Positions 11,418 through 23,400 of a stretch of 64,000 nt of DNA are shown in pieces (position 1 is the first letter of the stretch; every line of letters begins with the position of its first letter). The position numbers and the translations under genes were made by a program. The DNA lies in contig JAZGTN010000007.1 in NCBI GenBank assembly GCA_037783415.1, forward strand, positions 627,501 to 691,500, in the 5' to 3' direction. The notes beneath the pieces are model-generated. The model did not search any database and was not told where the DNA came from. It saw nothing but the letters and a program-made list of their open reading frames with translations. Origin of the DNA: Leptasterias polaris. Lineage: Eukaryota; Echinodermata; Asteroidea; Forcipulatida; Asteriidae.

Positions 11418-14400
11418 ATGAGTAACTTGACAGAGTTTTGGTTGATCTCTGCTCCTGGAGATAAAACCTGTCAGCAGACATGGGATAAACTCAACGTAAT
11501 GACTTCCAAGCCGGCTCCAATGTCCATGAATCATAAATTCACCATTCCAGACCTCAAAGTTGGAACGTTAGATGTTCTTGTTGGCTTGTCCGATGAGTTG
11601 GGAAAATTAGACGCCTATGTTGAGAGGTAAGATTCTTTTTCTTCTTCCTTTTGGGTGCAGCCTTCAAATGAGTGAACCAGACACACCAGGGAGAACCCCT
11701 TCTCTTGGCGATAAGTGTGTACTGGGGTCTTTTACGTGCATTGTTAGATTTATAACAACGCACGGGACCTACGGCTTTACGTCCGGGACTCGACCAACAC
11801 TCTGCTGATCAGAAACACCAGAGCTTGAATTTGGTACTCTTAGCCGTTCAGCCACGACACGCTACGATTGCTTTGTAACAACTGCAAACAATGCCAATTA
11901 CCCAGACAGCGTTCTCTCTTAACAGTGATCCGCTGGCCATAGGCTCATTACCCAGGCAGCGTTCTCTCTTAACAGTGATCCGCTGGCCATAGGCTCGTTA
12001 CCCAGTCAGCGTTCTCTCTTAACAGTGATCCGCTGGCCATAGGCTTGTTACCCAGTCAGCGTTCTCTCTTAACAGTGATCCGCTGGCCATAGGCTCATTA
12101 CCCAGTCAGCGTTCTCTCTTAACAGTGATCCGCTGGCCATAGGCTCGTTACCCAGGCAGCGTTCTCTCTTAACAGTGATCCGCTGGCCATAGGCTTGTTA
12201 CCCAGTCAGCGTTCTCTCTTAACAGTGATCCGCTGGCCATAGGCTTGTTACCCAGGCAGCGTTCTCTCTTAACAGTGATCCGCTGGCCATAGGCTCATTA
12301 CCCAGTCAGCGTTCTCTCTTAACAGTGATCCGCTGGCCATAGGCTCATTACCCAGTCAGCGTTCTCTCTTAACAGTGATCCGCTGGCCATAGGCTTGTTA
12401 CCCAGGCAGCTTTCTCTCTTAACAGTGATCCGCTGGCCATATGCTCATTACCCAGTCAGCGTTCTCTCTTAACAGTGATCCGCTGGCCATAGGCTCATTA
12501 CCCAGTCAGCGTTCTCTCTTAACAGTGATCCGCTGGCCATAGGCTCGTTACCCAGGCAGCGTTCTCTCTTAACAGTGATCCGCTGGCCATAGGCTTGTTA
12601 CCCAGGCAGCGTTCTCTCTTAACAGTGATCCGCTGGCCATAGGCTCGTTACCCAGGCAGCGTTCTCTCTTAACAGTGATCCGCTGGCCATAGGCTTGTTA
12701 CCCAGTCAGCGTTCTCTCTTAACAGTGATCCGCTGGCCATAGGCTTGTTACCCAGGCAGCGTTCTCTCTTAACAGTGATCCGCTGGCCATAGGCTCATTA
12801 CCCAGTCAGCGTTCTCTCTTAACAGTGATCCGCTGGCCATAGGCTTGTTACCCAGGCAGCGTTCTCTCTTAACAGTGATCCGCTGGCCATAGGCTCATTA
12901 CCCAGTCAGCGTTCTCTCTTAACAGTGATCCGCTGGCCATAGGCTCATTACCCAGTCAGCGTTCTCTCTTAACAGTGATCCGCTGGCCATAGGCTCGTTA
13001 CCCAGGCAGCGTTCTCTCTTAACAGTGATCCGCTGGCCATAGGCTTGTTACCCAGGCAGCGTTCTCTCTTAACAGTGATCCGCTGGCCATAGGCTTGTTA
13101 AAACACCATCCCTATTTCATTTGAAATATGGACAAGTAAAATGGCAAGCTTACTGGTCCTGCCGGTCAGTCACTAAAAATGACTTTAAATTCGACCTAAA
13201 TCTGATTTCAATTATTCCTCATTGTGATCTTTTTGTCCTATTTTCTCTGAAGTGTTGCTCATAAATTGGCGCATTACCTTGGAGACGTTCTTGAAGATCA
13301 GAAAGACCTTCTTGCTGAGAATCTTACAGCAAGTGGAGGTTAGTCTTGGATTCTTGTATCATTCCCATTTGCCGCCACTACTGGTCCCAGTATGTAATCT
13401 GCTTCCAGCATAGGCCCCCTAAATTGTCCAGCATAGGCCTCCCTAAATTGTCCAGCATAGGCCTCCCTAAATTGTCCAGCATAGGCCTCCCTAAATTGTC
13501 CAGCATAGGCCCCCTAAATTGTCCAGCATAGGCCCCCTAAATTGTCCAGCATAGGCCCCCTAAATTGTCCAGCATAGGCCCCCTAAATTGTCCAGCATAG
13601 CCCCCCCCCTAAATTGTCCAGCATAGGCCTCCCTAAATTGTCCAGCATAGGCCTCCCTAAATTGTCCAGCATAGGCCCCCTAAATTGTCCAGCATAGGCC
13701 TCCCTAAATTGTCCAGCATAGGCCTCCCTAAATTGTCCAGCATAGGCCCCCTAAATTGTCCAGCATAGGCCTCCTAAATTGTCCAGCATAGGCCCCCTAA
13801 ATTGTCCAGCATAGGCCCCCTAAATTGTCCAGCATAGGCCCCCTAAATTGTCCAGCATAGCCCCCCCCCCTAAATTGTCCAGCATAGGCCTCCCTAAATT
13901 GTCCAGCATAGGCCTCCCTAAATTGTTCACCATAGGCTCCCTAAATTGGCCCTATTATAAGTACCCAGTTATTAACATGCCCCAATATGTATAATTTGCT
14001 TCCACTATTGCCCCCCCCCCCCCCCACAGTTAGCCTTATTATTGGCCCTCGTATGTTGTGATGATGACGTCGGTTGAATTGGTTCAATATTTACCTCCTA
14101 CCTTGGTTCCCTGTTTTGAGATCTACACTGATACTAAACTTATATAAACTTTTACCACAGTGGAACTGACGACATACATCACAAGGTTCCAGTGGGACCT
14201 AGCAAAGTACCCGATCAAACAGCCCCTCAAGAACATCGCCGAAATCATCTCCAAACAAGTCTCTCAAATGGATTCCGACTTAAAGACAAAATCGTCTGCA
14301 TATAATAACCTCAAAGGCACCCTGCAAAGCTTGGAAAGAAAGGCAACGTAAGTTTGACCTCCTGACCTGTGAACTTTGACCCATAAACTAGACCCACTCC

Positions 14401-17400
14401 AGGGCCCAATTTCATAGAGCTGCTTAAGCAGAAAATATTGCTTAACAATTTTCTGCTTAGCAGAAATGAGCAGGATACCAGTCACAATTGTACATGCGAC
14501 ATGATAGTTTGGCTAGTAACCTTATTCTGGTAAGCAAAATTTTGTCGTGCTTAGCTACTTTTTGTGCTTTTAAGCAGCTCTATGAAATTGGGCCCAGGCA
14601 TTAAACCATTTTCCTGACTGGCACACAGGGCCAGTCAGCTGTACATTTGACTATCCTTCACAGATTCTAAATAGCTTGTGTGTTTTCTGTGTGATGATTT
14701 CCTGTTAAATACAAAGAGTTTCACAGAGGCAGGTTGCTAGAGGCAGGTTACAGGAGGCTTTTGACTAGCCCAGGCTTTTGACTAGCCCACTGGGCTACGT
14801 CAGAAGCAAGACTGACTTATACACCAGGGCCAAATTTCATATAGAGATGCTCTAAGCAGAAAATGTTGTTTAAACATTTTCTGCTAAGCAAAAATAAGCG
14901 GGATACCAGTCACAGATTGTACATGCGACATTGTTTTTTGGCTGGTAACCATGATCTGGTAAGAATAATTTTGTTGTGCGTAGCTGCTTTTTGTGCTTAA
15001 GCAGCTCTATGAAGTTGGGCACAGGCTAGATACTAAATCAAGCTATTAGTACTAAGTGTTTTCAGATTAGTAGAACTGCATCAAATATATTTGAAACTGA
15101 ACATCTTTCCTCTTTGGAGAGAAGCAGCTGATTTGATTCTGTTTTCTTTCCTCTTTCTAGGGGAAGTTTACTGACTCGTAACCTTGGCGACCTTGTTAAG
15201 AAAGATGACTTTATCACAGAATCAGAGTACCTGACCACCCTCCTTGTAGTGGTTCCAAAGTAAGTACAAAGCTGAATGAATATATCAAAATTGTTTTAAA
15301 CGCATTTGATGAGTGACTGCACCACAAGATGGTCTGTACAAAATGACTGATATAATTCATAAATATCTGAAATGATTAATTTCAGGCAAGCGGTTGCAGA
15401 CTGGGAAGCAAAATATGAGAAACTGGCTGACATGGTCGTTCCAAAATCAACAAGGTAGGAAACTTGTTATTTTGGCAGTCACCTCGTTGCCCGTGGTCAT
15501 TGCCTTGGTGCCCGTGGTCATTGCCTTGGTGCCCCTTGAAATGTTCCAGTTTGAGGTCTGATACTTCACAGAGGCAACAGAGGCAATTGCCTCCATGCCC
15601 CCTGGTCTTTGCCTTGGTGCCCCTTGAAATGTTCCAGTTTCAGGCCTGATACTTCACAGAGGCAATTGCTTCCATGCCCCTGGTCATTGCCTTGTTGCCC
15701 TTTGAAATGTTCCAGTTTTAGGCCTGATACTTCACGGAGGCAATTGCCTCCATGCCCCCTGGTCATTGCCTTGGTGCCCCTTGAAATGTTCCAGTTTCAG
15801 GCCTGATACTTCACAGAGGCAATTGCCTCCATGCCCGTGGTCATTGCCTTGGTGCCCCTTGAAATGTTCCAGTTTTAGGCCTGATACTTCACGGAGGCAA
15901 CAGAGGCAATTGCCTCCATGCCCCTGGTCATTGCCTTGTTGCCCTTTGAAATGTTCCAGTTTTAGGCCTGATACTTCACGGAGGCAACAGAGGCAATTGC
16001 CTCCATGCCCCCTGGTCATTGCCTTGGTGCCCCTTGAAATGTTCCAGTTTCAGGCCTGATACTTCACAGAGGCAATTGCTTCCATGCCCCTGGTCATTGC
16101 CTTGATGCCCCTTGAAATGTTCCAGTTTTAGGCCTGATACTTCACGGAGGCAACAGAGGCAATTGCCTCCATGCCCCCTGCTCATTGCCTTGGTGCCCCT
16201 TGAAATGTTCCAGTTTCAGGCCTGATACTTCACAGACTTTCATATTGTTTTCAATCACACTGAGATGTATGTCAAACTATCTGCAGATTTGTTGTTTTTC
16301 TGTCTTTCTCTTTAGAAAAATCTACGAGGATGGGGAACATGGACTGTTCACCGTCACACTCTTCCAGAAAGTGGTGGATGAATACAAATTACATGCCAGA
16401 GAAAATAGGTATGTGATAGGAGAAATTCAACAACAGCCCTTTCACACTACACAGCCAATTCAAATGAAATCAAAAACTTTTTTGGGGTTTGAACAAAGAA
16501 AAATTTACAAGAGCGGGATTTGAACCAACGACCTCCGGATTGACATGCTGGCACTCTACCAACTGAGCTATCTAGTTAATATTTTTGTCCGGGGGGTGCC
16601 ATTCAGAAGCCATTGAACCGTAAACGTAGCCAGGGATCACACCCAAGTTTACGATACAACCTGGCAAGCGGCAGAAGAGGGTGCACATATTTCAATTCAA
16701 ATATCAAGTTATAAACAACCTGGAAAATTCCTGGGCCCCTCCCAAGTTCATTTCACACTTTATGTAATTTTGGACACTTGGTATGCTGGGGTTCCAAGAG
16801 TTATTTCGCTTAAACCAACTTCAATGGAGGGATTACTTTTTCTCTGGGAAAGGCTATTTCCGAGGAGTTTGTGAGAGTTAAAATATCAAGTGTGAAAAGG
16901 TGTGAAAAGGTCCAATAAATTTTCCTGGGAATTTTCCAGGAAATTTTTCCCAGTTTGAAAGGGACTTTCAATCTCAATCTTTGAGTTCAAATATTAATGG
17001 GTTTGTTTTTATTTTCTTTGTAGGTTTACAGTAAGAGACTTTACCTACAATGAAAAAACACTGGCCGCTGGAAAAGACCAACTTAACAAATTAGCAGCAG
17101 ATAAGAAAAGGCAATATGTAAGTAACTAACACCCGATTCAGATATAAACCAAATTAATTGGAGCGACTCTAGGGTGCCGAACCAAATGTATTGAAGCGAC
17201 AAGTGAACTTAACATAACATTTACATTAGGTTTGGCTCATGAACAGATTGACGTCTGAAACCAAAACGCTCCGGAGTCATTCCGAATGACTGCAACAGTT
17301 GATCTTTTTACTTCCGGTCGCTCCTAACTGATTCACACGTCAAACTTTTCTAAACTTAATTCAATAATTTGGTTCGGCATAATAATAATAATAATAATAA

Positions 17401-20400
17401 AGACTTTTGTAAAGCGCCTAATGCAAAAGCCTCTAAGCGCATAAAGAGAACAATAAAATATACAAAGAGTGAAAGATACATTACAAGTAAGCAGATTACA
17501 AATAAGCAGCTTCAAACAAATGAGTTTTTAACAGAGACTTAAAACAGTGTAAAGAACTAGCCTGGCGAATATGCACAGGAAGACTATTCCAAAGAAATGG
17601 AGCAGCGTAAGAAAATGATCTTTGACCATAAAAAATGGAAGAAGCTCTTGTAGTTGTGGTAAGCAATGACTGTTGAGATGAACGTAAAATCCGAGTAGGG
17701 AATAATGGTGAACAAGTTCAGATAAATAAGCAGGAGATTGACATGTTTGAGCTTTGAAAGTTAACAAAAGAACTTTATAAATTGTACGAAACTGGGAGCC
17801 AATGCAATTTCATTAATACTGGTGTAATATGGTGAGAACGAGGCAAGCAAGAAATGAGGCGAGCAGCAGTGTTTTGTACACGTTGAATTTTAGCGGGATC
17901 TTTATCAGGGAGTCCATACAGAAGAGAATGACTCGAGGGCGCCTGTCTGAACCAGGTGTTACTCTTGTAAGAAGAAACAATAATAAGTAAACTTACAATT
18001 ACAGCCATGTGTAAATCTCTTTATGGAGGAGTGTTGGCTAAGGACGAGATTAATCATTTTTATTCTTACCCTACACCGATGTGTGATGATTATCTTGATA
18101 TTTTCAGGGTCCACTGGTTAGATGGTTGAAGATCAACTTCAGTGAAGCTTTTATGGCGTGGATCCACGTTAAAGCTCTTAGGGTATTTGTGGAGTCGGTG
18201 CTCAGGTAATTGAAGACAAGTTTATTCTTTGATCAGCATGCATAAATGCTTATACTTGGTCTCAAGATCTTAAAGGGTGTGTACAACATTGGTAAGATTG
18301 AAAATATAAATGTTCACAGATTTGCACATAACTTACATGGTATAAAGATGGTCATGATGGAAAACTTCCCTTGAAATAGTTTTGCTTGAAATGCCATAGT
18401 TTTTAGGAAATGAGTAAAACAATAGTCTTTATCATGCAGGATAAAATCCGATGTTTGAACAAAGTTTAAACATGTATCGTTTTCTTATGACTCCAAAGAC
18501 CGATTGAGCTTAAACTTTCACAGGTTTGTTATTTCATGTATATGTTGGGTCACATCAAGTGTGGATACTGGTCTTTGGCAATTACCAATGTTGTACACAC
18601 CCTTTAAAGCCATTTTGTTGTTTTTTAAATCTTGTTGCGTCCTTGATGTTTGTTTGATTCTGACCTGATTTCCCCGTTTTTGTTCAACCCTCCTACTGTT
18701 TGACCATTCAATATCATCTCTTGTGGTTTGGAATGATAGATAAACTATGCCAGCCTGTTATATGATATCATGTGGGAAATGCATCTACACAGTTCACAGT
18801 CAACCCTCCTACTGTCTGACCATTCAATATCATCCAATGTGGTTTGGAATGATAGATAAACTATGCCAGCCTGTTATATGATATCATGTGGGAAATGCAT
18901 CTACACAGTTCACAGTCAACCCTCCTACTGTCTGACCATTCAATATCATCCAATGTGGTTTGGAATGATAGATAAACTATGCCAGCCTGTTATATGATAT
19001 CATGTGGGAAATACATCTACACAGTACACGGTCAACCCTCGTAAAGGGCACATCCATTGGAAAATCTTAAAGTCTATATGATTTTTTGAAGGGGCACCAA
19101 ATGGGTTAGGACGTGCTGGGGTGGATTGGAAAGTTGAGCAGTTCCACTCCCACTGAAGTATCCCTTTGCATAGCACGGCGTCTCAACATTAGCCTCTCCT
19201 AACCAAATCCTACTGTCTGGCTACCCGTGCCGACCCTGTTTTTTTACTGAACGACAGAGGGTGTCAGCGTGTTCCTGGCGCTATAACCAGGTGCTCCGGG
19301 TAGGTGGAGCTCGTTAGCATTGTCAGTTCACCTAGGAGAGGGACAACTCTGATTTCAAACCCGGGTAGGTAGTGCTCGTCAGCCTTGGTCGGCTGTCTGC
19401 CTAGGAGAAGGACAACTCTGATTTCAAACCCGGGTAGGTAGAACTCGTTAGTCTTGGTCGACAGTCTACCCCAAATAGGGGAAGAGGCAGTATAGAATGG
19501 CTGTCTCGCAACGGATTTTATTTACCCCTTCCTGTCTCTGTGCTGTGCTGTGAAGAGACTTTCAATATGTATTGTATAGTTTTGTTTCAGCACTTTTGGG
19601 GCAGGTTTTTCCGTTTTAGGGCCCTGGTTTGCTCTCATTAATTTCTGTCTACTGTGCCCCTTTTGCTGACCTCCTGAGTCCTATCATTCGGAAGGGTACA
19701 GGTTAAAAACATGTTGCAGGTCGTGGCCGCCCGATAGTACAGGATCCCGAACTCGTTGGTAATGCAATGAGAGGCTGATCTATCAGCGGGTGTAAAATGC
19801 TGGAGTAGCTGTACTGCCATGGACATGCATGGATGGTGGTCCGTGCATCTGCTTCCAGTTGCTCTCCCGAGGCCATCCGGATGCCTCTGCCTCCTTGGCT
19901 GAGGGTTCTTTGGGTCTCTTGCTGTCAATCTTGGGGTGCTGGACAGTTTTTCTGATTAGTAAGCCTTGGTTCCTTTTCCTTCTTCTTTTAAACCATTATG
20001 ACAGTTCAAACTAATGTACCACGTTCTAAACCTGCTTCTAGAATCCCACCGTCTAGGGCGTCTACATCTAAAGCCCTTAATGTATGCTTCGCCAACGTTC
20101 GAGGAGTTAGGGGTAATTTTACTGCAATTCAGTCGTTTTTGCATGCAAACTCTCCTGACATCCTTGCTCTTTGTGAGTCCCGACTTAATGATGAGGTGAT
20201 GTCTACCTCACTAGCTGTGCCTGGCTATGTTATTCATAGACTCGATGCTCCACCCTGCCATGGTCTTTGTATTTTTGTCAAGGCATCTCTTCCCCTCAGC
20301 CGTGAAATCGCTCTTGAGGATGTGACCCATGAATATGTATGTCTCCGGCTTGCACTTATTCATTCCACCATGTACCTCTACTTCTTGTACCGATCTCCAT

Positions 20401-23400
20401 CATCTCAGCACTGCGCCATATTTGATGCAATTTCCAGCAGCATCGACTCCGCGCTGTCTCATCATCCTACTGCTGAAGTTATGGTCTTTGGTGATTTTAA
20501 TGTTCACCACAAGGAGTGGCTAGTTCATTCTCACAGCACAAATGCCTCTGGTGTAAGCGCTTACAACTTTGCTGTATCTCATGACCTTACCCAGATCATT
20601 TCAGCTCCCACCCGTATCCCAGATCGTGCTTCTGATAACAGATATCTCCTTGATTTGTTCCTTTGCTCAAATCCTAACAGTTGCAGGCCAACAATTCTTT
20701 CTCCACTAGGCACGTCTGATCATGTTAACATTGAAGTTCAGATAAGTTGCTCCTCAACACCGACCAGTTCTCATCCATACCACCGAACTGTCTTCCAGTA
20801 TGGTAAGGCTGACTGGGACGGGTTACGATCTTTCCTAGGCGATGTCCCTTGGAACTCCGTTTTCTGCCTGAGTCCTTCTGAGGCAGCGACAGAAGTCACT
20901 GATTGGATTCAGATTGGTATGGATCTTTTTGTCCCCTCTCGAACCTATCAAGTCAAACCTCATTCCAATCCTTGGTTTACCCCCACTTGTGCTGCTGCTA
21001 TTGCACATCGGAATCATTATTTTCACCAATTTCATCGTGTTGGCTCTACTGAGGCTCGACATAAATTTCGTCTTGCTAGCAACCACTGCAAAAAAGTGCT
21101 GGAGAGCGCTAAGTGCCAGTATGCCGAGTCTCTCCGTGATAGTATAACTACTCAACGTCTTGGTAGCAAGGATTTCTGGAGAATTGCTAACAGTGTCCTC
21201 AACAGAAGCAAATCTACAATTCCAGTCCTGTTTAATGGCCCCGAAGTACTTACTTCTCCGTCGGATAAAGCCAATCTCTTTGCTGAAAGATTTGCTGCCA
21301 ACTCCACTCTTGATGACTCGGGCCACAATCTGCCAGATTTTCCTCTCCGGACTGATAGCATCATCTCCTCTGTCATTATCACACCTAAGATGGTAGCTAA
21401 GGTTATCAAACATCTTGACACGTCTAAAGCCACTGGACCTGACAGTATCCCTGTTCTTGTCCTGAAAATGTGTTCACCGGAATTGTCCTCAGTTCTGTCT
21501 AAACTGTATAACCTTTGCCTCTCAAATTCAACATTTCCTTCTGATTGGAAAGCAGCCTCCGTTGTCCCAGTTTTCAAAGGCTCTGGTGAAAAGTCTGACC
21601 CCTCTAACTATCGACCTATTAGCCTCCTTCCAATCATCAGCAAGGTGTTTGAATGTCTCATTAACCAGCATCTCATGGATTACCTTGAAACTAACACACT
21701 ACTAGCCGACGTCCAATATGGATTCCGGCACTCTCGATCTACTGGCGACTTTTTGTCTTTGGTCACTGAGCACCTGAACAGGATATTAGATCTCTGTGGT
21801 GAGGCAAGGCTTGTTGCTCTTGATATTTCTAAGGCCTTTGATCGAGTCTGGCACAAGGGTCTCATCCATAAGCTCAAGTCCTATGCCATCTGTGGTCAAC
21901 TTCTCAATCTAATCTCAGATTTTCTTAGCGATCGAAAATTCACTGTTGTTCACGAGGGTCAGTCCTCGTCCGTCCACAGCGTCAACGCAGGTGTCCCGCA
22001 AGGCTCTGTATTGGGACCAACTCTGTTCCTGCTTTATATTAATGATCTGCCTGATTCTATTTCATCTCAGATTGCCATCTACGCTGATGACACAACCCTG
22101 TATACAACGTACCCTGGTCCCCGGTTTTCCACTCGTCAAGCCCAAGCTAGTAATGATCTCAACCATGATCTTACAAATGTCAATAATTGGGGGATCAAAT
22201 GGCTTGTCACCTTTAACGAAAGGAAAACTCACCTGTTATCTGTGTCAAGATCTACATCTAAATCATCTGTTCGTTCTACCTTGTTTATGAATTCTACATC
22301 TCTTCAGGAAGTTAGTGACATCAGGTTACTTGGTCTCGACATCACCAATAAACTCTCCTGGGTCAAGTACATTGGTGATGTTGCAAAAAGGGCCTCTCAA
22401 CGCATAGGTTGTCTATACCGTGCGCGGAAATGCCTTCCCCCCTCTGCCATTCTTTACTTATACAAGACGACTATCCGCCCTGTTATGGAGTACTGTTGTC
22501 ACATCTGGTCCGGTGCTCCAGCCTGTCACCTTTCTCTGCTGGACAGAATACAGCGTCGAGTTGTTAACCTGGTGGGCAAAGAATTGTCATCTTCCTTGGA
22601 ACCCCTCTCGCATCGTCGAAATGTATCTTCATTGAGCCTGTTTTACAGATACTATCACGGCGTGTGTTCCAATGGTCTTTCGTTGGTCGTCCCTGTTGAC
22701 CGTCCCGCACAACGAACCACTCGCACCTCTGTCAAATCCCATCCTCATACAGTCGTGACTCCCAAAAGCAGGACCAAGATGTACGCTACGAGTTTCTTTC
22801 CACGTACTGCCTCACTCTGGAACTCCTTGCCTGCATCCTGTTTCCCTGCTGTCTATAATTTGTCTCAGTTTAAGCGCAATGTGAATAGGTTTCTGTTCTC
22901 ATAATTCTCTGCGCTTTCTTTTCCTTTTCTCTTCTTTTTTTAGCCCTCACCTCGAGTGGCCTTTGGGCCTTGTGTTGGGCGACTTCCGTAAAAAAAAAAA
23001 AAAAAAAAAAAAAAGGGGCACCAAGACCTGCAAGATTTTGATGTTACACTATCTGATTCTTGTGTGTATGTAGATACGGTTTGCCAGTCAACTTCCAACC
23101 TATGCTGCTCCAGCCCTACAAGAAATCCCAGAGAAAGCTGAGAGAATCCTTAGCAGTACTTTATCATCACTTAGACAGCAACGCTGGCACGGCTACGGAT
23201 GTAAGTAACATACTCACATCAAAATGTTTTTAAAAAGGACATTTTGTTTCAAGATGCATTGCAATTTTTTAGCCAATTTGATGTTTAAAAAAAAAAATGT
23301 ATTTATTATTAATTATATACTGAGTAATAAACCACAAGGGAAGATGACGGGGTAAATTTTGGATTGAACAAAAGGAAAAATTGACTTGAGCGGGACTTGA

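Larger units (their letters stand above)
19101..23012 (+). mobile_element. Full-length non-LTR retrotransposon with poly-A tail and target-site duplication
   Basis: The element is about 3.9 kb. AAGGGGCACCAA occurs at 19089-19100 and again directly after the poly-A run at 23013-23024, marking a 10-12 bp target-site duplication. The left 0.9 kb is a leader with tandem repeats and no open frame; one intact 968-codon frame follows, then a short 3' UTR and about 26 A's. It is in the same orientation as the host gene, inside ATP6V1C intron 8, and landed within a copy of a dispersed repeat (19050-19100). No separate ORF1 is visible. The clade is uncertain; the endonuclease plus reverse transcriptase layout with a poly-A tail suggests the Jockey/CR1 side. 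Confidence 0.92.

Noticed and set aside
20835..21577. Minus-strand frames of 141 and 192 codons within the LINE
   Set aside because: Antisense shadows of the reverse-transcriptase frame.
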